Assembly (NCBI GenBank): GCA_026545765.1
Contig: CM048842.1
Coordinates: 25,458,667 to 25,522,666 of the forward strand
Origin: Plantago major
Lineage: Eukaryota > Streptophyta > Magnoliopsida > Lamiales > Plantaginaceae
Direction: 5' to 3'
Length of the DNA: 64,000 nucleotides
Numbering within the stretch: position 1 is the first letter of the stretch; every line of letters begins with the position of its first letter. A program made the position numbers and the translations under genes. The notes beneath the pieces were generated by a model that saw only the letters and a program-made list of their open reading frames with translations, had not been told where the DNA came from and ran no database searches. This document shows positions 45,229 through 57,545 of the stretch, in pieces.

Positions 45229-47103
45229 CTGAGCAGTGTCAGGCTGATTTGTCTCTGGAACTTGTGACCCTTCTATGCTTTGGTCTTGTTGTTCCATTTC
45301 AGCTTCTTTGTTTGAAGTTTCAGGTACTTCGGACCTATCCTGAGTGTGCAACTCAGTTGCCTCCCCTAGTTGATCATTCTGAGCAGATGTCTCAGTTTGA
45401 TCCCTCTCTAGGAGTTGGGGAACCTGCTCATTTGCAGGATTTTCTTCAGCATATTGCATTGATGGTATGTCGAAATGGAGTTCATTGACCATTTCATCAA
45501 CCACTTGTGGCTGTTGTGGTTGTGGTTGTTATGGTTGTCTAGAAGCAGAAGTTTGAGCATTTGAGAGCTCTTCCAGATTTTTAAGTGTGGTATTGACATC
45601 AGCGTCTACCAACACTAGGTCACCACTCATCAGGGCTTCTTGAAGTTGTTTATACGTAACTTTCCCTGATGGTGTGTTTGCACCAACAACCTTTGCTATA
45701 GGTGCTTGCTCAGCAACCTTTGAGCGAGTTTCTTTCTCAACAACCTTGGACCTTTTGGTCCTCTATCCCTTGGCCTAGGTTACTTTTTCAGTAACCTTGA
45801 GGGCTGGGATTTCCTCCTCCTTGTCTGATTCGTTATCGAAATCTGGAACGGAATTATCAACAATCCCTGCTGCTTCTGCAGAGAGAGTTTGAAGTTTCTC
45901 ACTGCTTTTATTAGTATTGATAAGTTTATCAACAAGGCACTCTGTAGCATTGATGAGTTCATCTGCATTGATGAGTTCATCAGCAGTGGTCTTGGTAGCA
46001 TTGATGAGTTCATCTGCAGTGGCGGCAGGTATCTGAGAGTCGAGATCCATAATGGGTATGCCTTATGATTTGCCAGCAGACTTCTTTTGTGAAGTTCTGG
46101 GCCTTTTAGTCACAATGGAACCTTCAGATACCTCATCAGTCTTTCGTTTCTTGGAACCTTTCTGAGATGCTGTAACCTTTTTCATCATGTTTGTATACTC
46201 ATATTTGTACAGTAGGTTACTGTTGGCAATGTCTGCCGTCTCTCTGAGCTCAATGCCAAAGCACTCCAGTAAGTAGCAAATCTTCAGTCCATAGCTTACT
46301 GTGGCTTTTGGCTCAGCAAGATCCTTAACGATTTTAGGCTCAAAGCCTTGTATCTTCTTCACAAATTTCATGAAGGCGTACTTCCCCCAATTGAAAGGGT
46401 TTTCCAGCCTTTTATCTTGTTGATTCAACAAGAACATCATCATCCAGCGTTCTTGACTTATCTGGTCAGCACCTCCTTGTAGACCATCAAAGCATCTGTG
46501 AAGGATACATGCCAACAAATCCCAGTGGACCAACAGATGTCTGGTCCTTATGTCAGCAAGCTTAAAGTCGATGGGTGTGTCTGGCTTGTCAAGATCACAC
46601 ACATCACTGTATAGTTGCTTCACACCTTCAAGGAGATCTTCATTCTTGGTGTCAATTTCACAATCCTTTCCAAGATTTTGAAGTTCAAACAGCTCACAAA
46701 AAGCTGTTTCGTCCAACAGGATTTCTTGTCCTTGGACTTTGGTCTTGATAGACACTGTCTCAGTGCCTTCAGAGACTTTGGAGATAATCGTGGAGTTATT
46801 GTAAAACTCCAGGACATCCAGTGAAGAAACTCCACTAGGAAGAGCAGATAGAAAGCCCTTGATTTGTGCCTTTTCAAGCATATCAAGTACCAACTTTCTG
46901 CCAGTCTGATTTTCTGTTGCAACAACCAGATATTCCTCAATCATGGCACCACCCCAAATCATCCTGTGATTTGAAGTCCAATGATCAAGATTGAACTCTC
47001 CAATCAACCGATTGTTTGTTATAACCAGCACTGGTGCTTGCTTTTCAGTAGTACCAGATGTAGTAGCTTGGGATTTCTGAGTAGAAGCACGTTTGGGAGC
47101 CAT

Positions 47104-47303
47104 CTCTTTAAATAGTGAAGTTTTTGAAAAACGAGAAGAGATTAAGGTAGGAAATTAGTGATTCTTTGCAGAATAACTAAAGGGAATCAGTAGTTGCAGA
47201 GAAAATTGCAAAGAGATTTGAGAGAATTTTGCAGTTTTTGTGCAAGAGCAAATGTAGGATTAGGCGAAAGTGATTTCTTTTTCCAAAATCTTATATATAT
47301 AGC
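47104..47303 (-). promoter_or_regulatory. Internal promoter and leader of the aORF, element B
   Basis: TATA box GCTATATATATAAG (47303-47290) about 190 bp before the ATG, with the same downstream text as A (TTTCGCCTAATCCTACA). GCATTAAATGC lies at 47393-47403. Confidence 0.6.
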
Positions 47304-48041
47304 AGTGTAATTCCAACAGGCAAAAATACACAAATTAATTTTGTGCATTTGTATCTGTGTACGTGCAGTACGGCGTGGGTAAAATTCGGTTTGCATTAAA
47401 TGCTTAGTGGGCCACGTCTGAGTTTTTATAGTCCACTATTTTACAGAGAATTAATCTCGGCCTTTAAAATGGAACGCCCATTTCAACAATCGTTGGGATT
47501 GCTTTTCCAGCAATGATCACAATCAACCCATGTGATTGTGCCCAATTAATGAATTTTGGCGATTAGCTATCTGAATCACATTTCTTCTGTGTGAATAAGG
47601 ACATTTTTATATCTGAGTCTATCTCACACTCAGTATCTGTTCATGTTTTACACAAAGATAGAAATAATACAAATTTCAAGAGAGTAGTTGACTGCAGACA
47701 GTTGTACTATTCTCTTTTGTGTTCCCCCTCACTGAGTGATCTAAGATATCTGAGTACCTGTCTCAGAAATCTTCAAATAGCCATTTTACCCTTTAACTTT
47801 TGATATCTGAGTACCCGTCTCAGATACTTGTTTGCTAAGTGTTTCATCTTTTGCCTTTGATATTCTGGATTCCTGTTCCAGATATCTTATCTCTCCTTTT
47901 TCCCTTCTTAATCATACTGAGTTCCTATCTCACTCACATTCTTAGCTTCTTTTAGTATATGAGTTCCCGTCTAAGATACCTTTTTGCCTTGAATATCTAG
48001 ATACCTGATCCAGATATCTTTCTCCTTTCTGAGTCCTCATC
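47304..48041 (-). other. Spacer between pol and the aORF promoter, element B
   Basis: Non-coding. Imperfect repeats of the type GATATCTGAGTACC...GTCTCAGATA occupy 47740-48055, equivalent to 13985-14165 in A but longer. The GCATTAAATGC palindrome is at 47393-47403. Confidence 0.6.
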
Positions 48042-51000
48042 TCAGAGATTAGAACTTTTCAGTTCCTTTGGTAATTCCATTAACCCAAGACTGTGTCTCA
48101 AGGTTAAGAACTTGCATTCTTGCAAAGGCTTTGTAAAGATATCTGCAAGTTGGTCTTCGGTACCAATCTTGAGTATCTCTATGTTGCCTTTTTCAACATG
48201 GTCTCGAATGAAGTGGTGTCTAACATCAATGTGCTTTGTTCTTGCATGAAACTTAGGATTCTGAGATATGACAATAGCACTTGTGTTGTCACATAAAATC
48301 GGAGTTTTCTCTTCATTGACCTCATAGTCTTTGAGTTGTTGTTGTATCCACAATATCTGTGAAGTACAGCACCCAGCAGCAATATATTCAGCCTCTGTGG
48401 TAGATGTGGCAACTGAGTTTTGTTTCTTGCTGAACTATGATATTAATCTGGCACAAAGAAATTGATAAGTTTCTGAGGTGCTTTTTCTATCAAGCAATGA
48501 TCCAGCATAATCAGCATCAGAATAGCCAACTAAACTCAATCCACTGTCTTTTGGATACCACAATCCAACTTCCACAGTACCATTTACATACCTTAATATT
48601 TTCATAGCAATGTTGTAGTGTGATTGCATTGGATTTGTCTGAAATCTAGCACACACTCTAACTGCATATTGAATATCAGGTCTACTTGCAGTGAGGTACA
48701 ATAGAGACCCAATCAATTTCCTATACTTTTGTTCTTCAACACTCTTGTCAGATTCAGTATAGGTCATTTTGGTTCCAATGCTCATAGGTATGTTAGCATT
48801 CTTTTCAGAAGGCTTTAGATTAAACTTGTTGAGCATGTCTTTTGCATACTTTGTTTGACTAATGAATATTCCATCATTAAGTTGCTTGACTTGCAATCCT
48901 AGGAAATAGTTTAATTCTCCCATCATGCTCATTTCAAATTTACTTTTCATGAGCTCAGTAAAGTCTTCACAAAGTTGCTTGTCTTTAGATCCAAATATAA
49001 TGTCATCAACATATACTTGGACTAGAAGTAGTTTCCCTTCATGGTTCAAAGTAAAGAGTGTTTTATCAACATCTCCTTTCTTGAAGCCACTTTCCAGCAA
49101 GTATTTAGCTAAAGTATCATACCATGCTCTTGGAGCCTGTTTCAGTCCATACAGAGCTTTCTGAAGCTTATACCATTCTACTTTCTGTGGAAACCTCAAA
49201 GCCTGGTGGTTGTTCAACATAGACTTCTTCAGCAAGTTCACCGTTTAGGAATGCACTTTTAACATCCATCTGATAAACTTTAAAGTCATTATGAGCTGCA
49301 AAGGCTATAAATAGTCTAATTGCATCCAATCTTGCAACTGGAGCATACGACTCGTCAAAATCTAGTCCTTCTGTCTGGGTGAATCCCTTGGCAACCAACC
49401 TTGCTTTGTTTCTGGTTATTTCACCAGACTCATTCATTTTATTTCTGAAAACCCACTTGGTTCCAATTACAGATATTCCGTCAACAAATGGAACCAGTTT
49501 CCAGACTATGTTTCTCTCAAATTGATCCAACTCTTCTTGCATTGCAGAGATCCAGTCTTGATCCTTCAATGCTTCTTCTATAGTTTTAGGTTCAATATTT
49601 GAGATGAAACATCCATAAAGAGAGTCAGCAATTGATCTCCTAGTTCTAACTCCTTGGTCTAAATGACCGATCACATCCTTGGCAGGATGATTTCTTATCC
49701 ATTTCATAATGGGTTTTGAACTAGTAGGATCAATATCATTTTGATCTGAATGTGAATCAATATGATCTTGATAGGATACTTGTGCAGTATCTGAGATATC
49801 TGACACATGGGAAATGCCATGGATATCTGACACTTTTTCAGTGTTAGAGGTATCTGGAATTTGATTTTCAGCAATCTCATTCTCAGAAACCTCTTCATAA
49901 TGAAGGTTCTCAGTAACCTATTCCATTTCTGGAATTCTCATAGGAAATTCTTCATCATTTCTTAGAGTCATCTAGTTGTTACTAAGCAATGGTTGCTTTT
50001 CATCGTCAGATTCATCCTCTAAGTGAATGACATAATTGTTCCCTTTTGAGGATTCTTCTTCAAAATCTTTAATCATTAGCTCTTTGAACCTATCTGAGAG
50101 TTCTTCATTCAAGGGTACTTTCTTGTTTCCTTCGTAGAAGACTACATGAACAGATTCTTCAATCTTTTGCGTTCTTTTGTTATAGATTCTGTAGGCTTTG
50201 CTATTGAGAGAATAACCAAGAAATACTCCTTCATCTGCTTTTGGTTGAAATGTTCTCAAGTATTCTTTTCCATTGTTAAGAACAAAGCATCTGCAACCAA
50301 ACACCCTTAGATGTTTGATACTAGGGAGTCTACCAATCAAAAGCTCATAAGGAGTTTTGTCATGGTGTTTATTAATCAAACATCTATTTTGAGTGTAGCA
50401 GGCTGTGTTAACAGCTTCAACCCAATAGATTTCACTTATTTCAAAGGTCGCAGCATTGTTCTTGCTGCTTCTTTTAGGGTCCTATTTTTCCTTTCAGCAA
50501 CACCATTTTGTTGTGGTGTCCTTACGGAAGATAGTTGATGTTGTATACCTTTGCAGTTACAAAACTCTTTTATGTACAGGTTCACAAACTCAGTACCATG
50601 GTTTGTTCTGATTATAGATACCTTGTCATTTTTCATGACTTCAAGCTTATTCAGCAAGTTGGGTATCTTAACCCTTGCATCAGATTTTTGTTTGAGAAAT
50701 ACAACCCAAGTGAATCTTGAGTAATTATCAACAACAACCAGACCATACTTCCTTCCTGCATAGCTAGTTACAGAGGATTCAAAAAGATCCATATGTAACA
50801 TTTGCAGTGGCCTTTCACTGGAGTGTCTAGTTTTAGACTTGAAAGATGTTTTGGATTGTTTTCCCATTTGTCAAGCTGAGCAAATAACATCTTTTCTATA
50901 TACCATTTTGGGTAAACCAACCAGCAATTCTTTCTTGGCTAGCTTGTTCAGAGTTTTGAAGTTCAAGTGACTCATTCTTTTATGCCATAGCCAGTTTTCT

Positions 51001-51216
51001 TCAAGCAGGATTGACTCACCATGAGACATTCTTCAGTTGTGGCAGATGCCCAGTCAGCAACATAAAGATTTCCTTTTCGCCTAGCAACCAAGACTGTCTG
51101 CTTTGACTCATTGTTAATTACTTTGCATAGTTTTGACTTGATCTTGATAGTGTACCCTTTGTCTACTAATTGACTCATGCTTAGGAGATTATATTTCAAT
51201 CCCTTTACATGTAGTA
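48042..51216 (-). pseudogene. pol: pol (integrase, RT, RNase H), element B
   Basis: Minus-strand pieces in order: 51199-50972 (end of the protease linker), 50867-50436 (integrase core, MLHMDLF, RTNHGTEF with Asn replacing the second catalytic Asp, NGVAERKNR), 50379-49972, 49833-49168 (RT start), 49241-48435 (RT with VYVDDIIFG and RNase H GYSDADYAG) and 48353-48042 (C-terminus, open to the natural stop). Several frameshifts and one catalytic substitution make it inactive. The intact C-terminal end shows where pol stops relative to the downstream gene. Confidence 0.9.
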
Positions 51217-52400
51217 TGATGTGCTCAAATTATTACATAAGCAGTTGTTGTAGACAGACAATGCTAACCACAGGATCGTTCGCTAAGGAACCAATTAAGC
51301 TACCACAACGGTTTGAAATCAAACAGTTACTTGTGAAAATAGATTGATTTGTAAGATGGTTGTTTCTAAAAACTAGAATAAGATAAAGCAAATAAAGGTT
51401 TTTAACAATGAGAAAAGATGAACACAGTATTAATGATCAAGTAATGCTAATTCGTTCTAGGGCAATCATTCATATTTGTCACACGGTTGGCGTACAGAAA
51501 TCAATCAATCCAATTCAACCAATCGTTTGAATATTTCAAACTAGAGTAATCGTGGGTTGTCAATCCACGATCCTTAACCGAAAACGATTTTGAAAGTCTT
51601 GAACTAGCTTATTGGATTGAAGGTTTTACGAAGATTTTGAACGAGACTAACCTATATGAGTGCTTTGATAAACCCTAGAACGAATATGCATAACCTTCAC
51701 ATACTACTGTATTCAAAGGTGTTTAGCTACTCATAATTGATAATTGCATGCAAAGATTCATGGTAATAATCATATGAAACATAGATATTAAACTCGCATG
51801 CAATAACATACAATTCAATCGATAAAATAAAGAACGAATTGTAAAGAACAAAGCAATTGAGAAATCAATACCAATAATCTTGATTTGATGAACAAAATCA
51901 ATGAATAACAAAGCTCCAAAGATGTCTCAATGTCAATGTATGGCTCTTGGAGATTTTTTCAAAACTAGGTTAAAAGAAGTATGAAAGAAAAGGAATCAAA
52001 ATTCTAATCTAATAAGGAAAATAAAATTAATTCTGCGTCGCTCGCCGCGGCGAGCCTTCTTAATCGTAATATATATCCAGCTCGCATAATCTCGCCGCGG
52101 CGAGCTTCAATCTTCAAACAGGAGCATCACCCGCTAAATCTCGCCACATGGATCGATTTCACAAGTAGCCATGATGGAACTTCCAATGCCAAGCTCAGAA
52201 ATCTGGCCACAAGTGATCACCTCGTCGCGGCGAGCCATGCTAACCGACTTGTCTTCATACGGCTCAAAAGACACAGATTTCTACAAAACACAAACAAAAC
52301 ACCAAAGTGTAAAAACGAACTAAAAAGACTACAAAACTAAAGACAAAGACTCAGAAAGACCGCTAAAAAAGACCAAATGAGACGTTAGACTATTGTCTCA
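51217..52400 (-). repeat. Gypsy-like LTR of element D2
   Basis: On the plus strand it starts TGATGTGCTCAAAT and ends TTGTCTCA, so on the minus strand it runs TGAGACAA to GAGCACATCA (TG...CA, 1184 bp). A purine tract and the CTCGAGGACGAGCAAA motif lie directly outside (52401-52440, minus strand), the usual end of plant Ty3/gypsy internal DNA. This makes it a 3' LTR on the minus strand. It contains perfect palindromes at 52040-52055 and 52091-52104. Confidence 0.8.
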
Positions 52401-53600
52401 TTAAAATCCCCAAACCGAACCTTTGCTCGTCCTCGAGCAAACACACAACAAAATAAAAACAACTAGATTCTAGACAACGACACACAAGAACACATAAACG
52501 AGTCAGACTTCCAAGTGACCGAACTCTACCATTGTAAGCGTTAAGTTCACAAGATGCAAAAGGTTTGCACTCAACCAACCTTGACAGAAATAGTGCACAA
52601 AAATTCCTGTAAGAGAGTTTCTCAAGTAAATAGCACTTAAGTCTAACTCTCCAATCCCTCACAAGGAAATCCTACACATCTCTCTCTCACACTCTGGAAG
52701 TGTCCAGTAGGTTAATCACTCAAGGAACAATAAGAGAAAAGGAAGGTGACTTTCGTCACAAAGGTGCCTCAAATTCCTCATGCAATGTACTCAATCAGTT
52801 AATTCGGAAGGGGCTTTTCCTTGCGCATAGCAACTTGTCGGAGCATACAACCAAACTTCTATATCACCACATATTTGCATACAATAAATTAGATGCTAAT
52901 CAATTTGGCCACTATGGACTCTTTTAGTCTCACTTTTTTGGTAGTGTCTGTTTTACCGAAGTCTGCACTTTTGTGCGTGTCAGTTTGGTATACGTGCCAT
53001 CAACCCTCACGGGCATATGGCTTTTTAGGACCACGCCGGTATACAGGTACACGCCTAACACGACTACGGTGGTAACAAGCACCACAGATACACTCCGAGA
53101 CGAATCAACTAATCAGGGAAAGTAATAAATATTACAAAAAATGAATAACAATCATGTCAACACAGCAGATTTCTTCTCCCCAAACCGGTTCTTCGCAATG
53201 TACTGGCTTTTGATAAAATGAAACATGAAGAGCATGTCGTTCGTCATACTTAACTTAACTGAGTACACATGAGAATGAAAAGGCGCAAACAAGAGGGTTT
53301 GCACTTCCCGAAAGGATCACACAAGCGCGGTATAATATTTTTTCATCGGCTTAAAGTTTCTAATCGGCTTTTTGGACTAAAGAGTTAAACAGACGTGCTA
53401 TTTACAGGAGAAACAAACTTATGGGGTTTTAAATCCACTATACCACCTCAGTTAAGTATCATGCAAAACATAAGCATCAAGCAAATTTAACAATCACAAT
53501 AGAAGCTTTCATAACTTGGAAGAACGACTCACGAAAGACTCTAGAGGGTAAAAGAAAAAACGACCGGAAAAGAAAAATGACCAAAACATACATAAAGTAA
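52401..53600 (-). mobile_element. Gypsy-like element D2, internal 3' part
   Basis: Minus strand: polypurine tract GGTTTGGGGATTTTAA at 52401-52416, then the GAGGACGAGCAAA motif and a non-coding stretch alignable to D1 (34665-35700). No ORF is supported. Similarity to D1 fades near 53600, so D2 is truncated there. Confidence 0.65.
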
Positions 53601-53710
53601 AGGACGAAAGACTCTAGAGACTCAAGGGACCAATCAATCTTCCAACACTCCAACCAATCTTCTTCCAACACTTAAAATACACACTCCACTCCAAAACACT
53701 CTAATCTTGA

Positions 53711-53860
53711 CCACTTAAAATACTTACTCCATACCCTACAACTTGAAATACCCAAACACTTCATTCCCGACCACTTAAAATTACCCAAACACTCCATTCT
53801 CGACCACTTAAAATACCCAAACACTCCATTCCCGACCAATTAAAATACCCAAACACTTAA
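53711..53860 (+). repeat. 32-bp tandem repeat before the MULE
   Basis: About four and a half imperfect copies of a 32-33 bp unit (CGACCACTTAAAATACCCAA / ACACTCCATTCC). It ends 18 bp before the transposase ATG, so it would lie in the promoter or leader. Confidence 0.7.
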
Positions 53861-53877
53861 AATCTCATACGTATAAT

Positions 53878-56682
53878 ATGAGCGAATCAAGCGATTCGTC
53901 TGATTATGCGTCTAATGAATTTCCAGACTGCACGGACATTTTCATCAACAATAAAATTTTCGATACTCGAGAAAGGGCAATAGCATGGACATGTGTTACT
54001 GGCCGAGAAGAAAATATATTTTTCGCGATCTCACATTCTCGACTGAAACACGTGTACATGGCATGTGAGCGTGCTGGTGCACATAGGGTCACGACGACAA
54101 CAAACCCGGAGGCAAAATCCAGAAACTCAACCGGTACTAAAAAGTTTTCTTGCCCATTTCAGGTGAAGATCGTGGAGAAGTTACCGGGTGAGTGGAGAGT
54201 TGTTGTGCAGAAGAATCACGAAAGAACAACCACCCCCTCGGGAAATACCCCCCATTGGCACACTTCCACATCGAAGTTGACTGATGAAGAGCGCGTGCGA
54301 GTAGTGCAGATGTTGCGTTCCGGAATGACACCTAAAGAAACGCTTGTTCAACTCGTAGATGAATTTCCACTCAACTGCAGTGGGTTACGACACATATACA
54401 ATGCTGACCAGAAAGCTCAACGGCAGGAGATGGGTGAAATGGAGCCAATGGATTATTTTATCCATTTGTTGCAACAACATAGCTACATATATTCTGCAGT
54501 CAAACATCCGGGAACTGGCGTAATGGCTGGATTTTTCTTAGCTCATCCTAACACGAAGTCAATGCTGCATTTGTTCCCTCAAGTTGTCCTCATGGATGCC
54601 ACGTACAAGACAAATATGTACGACATGCCATTGGTGGAAGTGATTGGCGTTTTACCGACTGGGCAAAACTACCACATAGCTTTTATTTTCATCTCGACAA
54701 GAAGACGCTGTTATCACCGGGGCTTACGATTCTTGGGCATTGTTCACAGAATGTGGTGTTTTACCGGGGGTATTTGTTACAGACAGAGAGCTAGCTGCAA
54801 TGCATGCCATAGAGGAAGTATTTCCAGAATCAGTACACATACTGTGCCGGAGGCATATATGTAAGGATGTCATGAGGTATATAAGTGGGCTAATAGGTAC
54901 CAAAAAGTATGAACGCACGACGTAGGCAAGATGGGAACGTATCGTTTACGTAAGTACTCCGGAACAATATGAGCAGGTTGTTGCCGAAATGGTAGAGGCC
55001 TGGGTTCGTCAACCTAAGTTCATCGCGTACTTGTGTAAAACATGGTTGGACCCATACCACGTTCGATTTGTACATGCTTGGACGAAAGACATCATGCACT
55101 TTGGTTGTGACACGACCAACAGGTAATTCAATTTCGTAACTACATTTATTTCGTAATGTACTACTGTCACCTCATTAGAGTTATCTATCTACTTATGCAA
55201 TCTAACTAGAAAACAGATTAATCTAAACGACAATTTGTCACAAACCCTAGGTAGAAATTGTAGAAGCAAAAAGAACAAAAAAGAAGAGGTATTGGAACTC
55301 CATATCTTGTAGATGCATATAAAATGCACAATTTTGCCTTCAATTAGCGCGGTTTAGCCAAATAGTTACAAAATACACAAAACATGAAAACAAAACAAAA
55401 TACCAATAAAGCACATAAAAACTATACTTGAGAATGGCAATAATACGGTAAAAAAGACCAAATGAGACAATGTAAAATCGACTCATCACTAACATTCAAC
55501 AATGTAATTTCAGGATCGAAGGTACGCATGCCAGGTACAAGACATGGTTGGGGGCTTCAAACCAGAAGTTTCACCGGGGGTTCCCCAAGCTGCATAACCT
55601 GATTCAAATGCATTATGATGCTATGCGCTCTGAGTTTGAGAAATCGCACACGAAGAATCCACATCTCCCGACCCGTGGAATATACCGCAGGCTTGGAGGT
55701 GCAGTTTCACATCTTGCTATAAAGTTAATGGTCCATGAAAGATCCACCGTTGATGCTCGTGAATGCGATCACGCATTGCGTATCAGTTGGGGACTAGCAT
55801 GCGCATGTGAACAACAACAAAAGAGTGTGAGCAGGAGGAGCATAAATCCCATCACAGATATTCACGAGTTCTGGAGTACACTTCATATGGGAGAACCGTA
55901 GCAGACTAGGCAACAAACAGTACGGGACCAGTTTAACGATTGGGCAAGGGACTGTAGGGAGTCTGCCACGAAGGAGGAACTCAGGTCATACAACGAAAAT
56001 GAGAGCACGTCATACACGTACCTGGAGGAGCCACCAATCAGATACAAGAAGAAAGCTGGCAGAAATCCTAGAGCAACTGGGAGGAGGATCTCGTTGAGTT
56101 GGGAAGATCAACCCGCCGGTCAATCTCAACGAACTCACTCCAACAATATAGGTACGTATACAAGTACTGGTAATTCATTCTTATATCAACATCAGATGCC
56201 AGCACAAGGTCTACGCAACATTCGAGGTTGGAATGACGTTCGTCCGGATGGAAACTGTGGATTTGGATGTATCGCACAGCTCCAATACAATGCACAAGAA
56301 GAGTGGCCACGCGTCAGGAAAGATCTTCTTCAGGAGTTGACGGACAACGCATATCTGTACATCGAGGGAAATGGGGGCACGCCGGGTCCTGGAAATATCG
56401 AATGCACTAAACTGGTTTGCAAGATCATGCATAGAGGAAGACGTTTATTGGTTTACACTACCAGATATGGGGCTGCTAACAGCTACGACATATCAACGGG
56501 TCTTCTCCTCATATGTAAGACATGGGTCTTATACATACTTGCCCTTGGAATGTCGTAAGGACATGGATTCAGCTTCTTCGGACCCCCCACCGGTAGATCA
56601 AGAGTGGACAATCGCGTTTGTCAACAGCAGCCATTACATCAGATTGCGCGTTGGCCGAGAAAGTCCACTTCCACCACTCTAG
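53878..56682 (+). pseudogene. MULE transposase fused to an OTU cysteine protease domain
   Basis: Starts MSESSDSSDYASNEF at 53878. There is an N-terminal FAR1/WRKY-like zinc region (about residues 25-100, YMACERAGAHR ... KFSCPFQVKI). The MULE transposase core follows with VVLMDATYKTNMYDMPLVEV (first Asp, near 54590-54645) and VFVTDRELAAM (second Asp, near 54770) plus CRRHI. A frameshift near 54690 separates these. An in-frame TAG lies at 54923-54925. One intron (55123-55513) splits an Arg codon before IEGTHARYKTWL. A second TAG is at 55899-55901. The OTU part has WNDVRPDGNCGFGCIA (catalytic Cys, near 56270), then a frameshift near 56390, and NSSHYIRL (catalytic His, near 56640). With two stops and two frameshifts it cannot be active. 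Transposase-OTU fusions are known in plant MULEs. Confidence 0.87.
55123..55513 (+). other. Intron of the MULE transposase
   Basis: The donor AG|GTAATT follows the conserved TTN codons and the acceptor ATTTCAG|GATCGAAGG resumes with RIEGTHA. The joined frame restores the typical motif after the transposase core. 391 bp, AT-rich. Confidence 0.8.
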
Positions 56683-57079
56683 CCAACCTAGGCGCATCAA
56701 ACTGAGGCAAGAACAACGCATTGGCAGCAACATTATGCCGTTCGGCTACGTCAGTGGTTTACGTTGTAGTCAATTAACAAAAAGAAATTGTTAGCTTTCG
56801 ACTTATGTTCTGTTGCGTATTTTTATAATGTAATGACTCAAATTTCATGTTCTAATAAAAAGTTATTCATCTGGCGATTAATTTCTGAAAGATCCGTTCA
56901 ATACATTATTTAACTTTTACTTTTATTTTCTCATAAATCAATGAGAAAAGTGATTTTCAATTTCCAAAATTAAAAAAAATAAGAAAATCAATTAAAATTA
57001 ATTAAAAAAAGCACAAAAACAATTAAAAAACAGGAAATAAAAAACGCAACATGAAAAAAAAGCAGGAAAAAAAAGGGGA
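56683..57079. other. AT-rich 3' flank of the MULE
   Basis: No ORF or clear terminal inverted repeat is recognised. A-rich, with TTAAAAAA-type low complexity after 56960. Confidence 0.5.
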
Positions 57080-57310
57080 ACCATGAAATGGCCTGTTTTA
57101 AAACCTCCCCAATTATTTTTTTTAATTTTCCAAAATACTTCCAATTTGTAAAAAAAATTAAAAAAAAAAGGCCAGATTAATGAAAACCGGCCAGTTCATG
57201 AAGTGGCCGGTTTTCCAATATGTAAAAAAAAATTAAAAAAAAAGGCTAGATTAATGAACTGGCCGATTTTAAAACCGGCCAGTTCATTAATCCGGTTTTT
57301 TTTCCTGCTT
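57080..57310. repeat. Tandem units with GGCCAGTTCAT palindromes
   Basis: About three imperfect copies of a roughly 70-bp unit made of an A-rich stretch (GTAAAAAAAATTAAAAAAAA), a TTAATGAA stretch and AACCGGCCAGTTCAT / ATGAAGTGGCCGGTT. Neighbouring units face each other in part, so the GGCC blocks form inverted repeats. Confidence 0.65.
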
Positions 57311-57340
57311 TTTTGGGGTTTTTTAATTAATTCTATATTT

Positions 57341-57545
57341 TTAGAAACTTTTGTATAAACGAAATATTTTCCAATTGAATTTTTTTCCCGATTCATATTT
57401 AGTGTTGTTATTTTGTGTTCGATCGTGCATGTTAATGTTTTTTGTATAAACGAAATATTTTCCGGAAAAAAAAAATTTATTCATTTTTTTCCGATTCATG
57501 TTTAGTGTTCTTATTTTGTGTTCGATCGTGCATGTTAATGTTTTT
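57341..57545. repeat. Two tandem copies of an approximately 100-bp sequence
   Basis: Both copies contain TTGTATAAACGAAATATTTTCC, then GATTCAT(A/G)TTTAGTGTT and GTGTTCGATCGTGCATGTTAATG. Copy ends are near 57441 and 57545. Confidence 0.75.

Larger units (their letters stand above)
41535..47103 (-). pseudogene. Downstream extra gene (aORF), element B
   Basis: The first exon is open for 346 codons from ATG 47103 (MAPKRASTQKSQ). It contains LDVLEFYNNS, an IRTRHLLVHWDLLACILHRC segment and the FNWGKYAFMKFVKK segment, then two basic clusters (KGSKKRKTDE and KRPRTSQKK) near 46160-46080. It stops at a TAA (46063-46065) where A has Ser-Val. The repeated ADELINA motif follows, then five introns (44338-45228), the FRKWQKLRSSDL helix (near 44240), an acidic run, a coiled coil (43620-43520), a mixed polyglutamate-polyserine tract (42451-42551), the Arg-rich patch and the C-terminal domain (42133-41535). 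No signal peptide or hydrophobic span is seen in the 346-residue N-terminus. Function unknown. Confidence 0.8.
39546..51216 (-). mobile_element. Element B: 5'-truncated SIRE-like retrotransposon
   Basis: On the minus strand: pol from the late protease region (51216) to its end (48042), spacer with TATA box, extra gene (47103-41535), polypurine tract and 3' LTR (41139-39546). The gypsy LTR D2 starts exactly at 51217 inside the pol codons that correspond to 17330 in element A. Gag, PBS and the 5' LTR are missing. The lower LTR end is also cut, at its poly-G tract. B is the best source for the N-terminal part of the extra gene. Confidence 0.88.
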
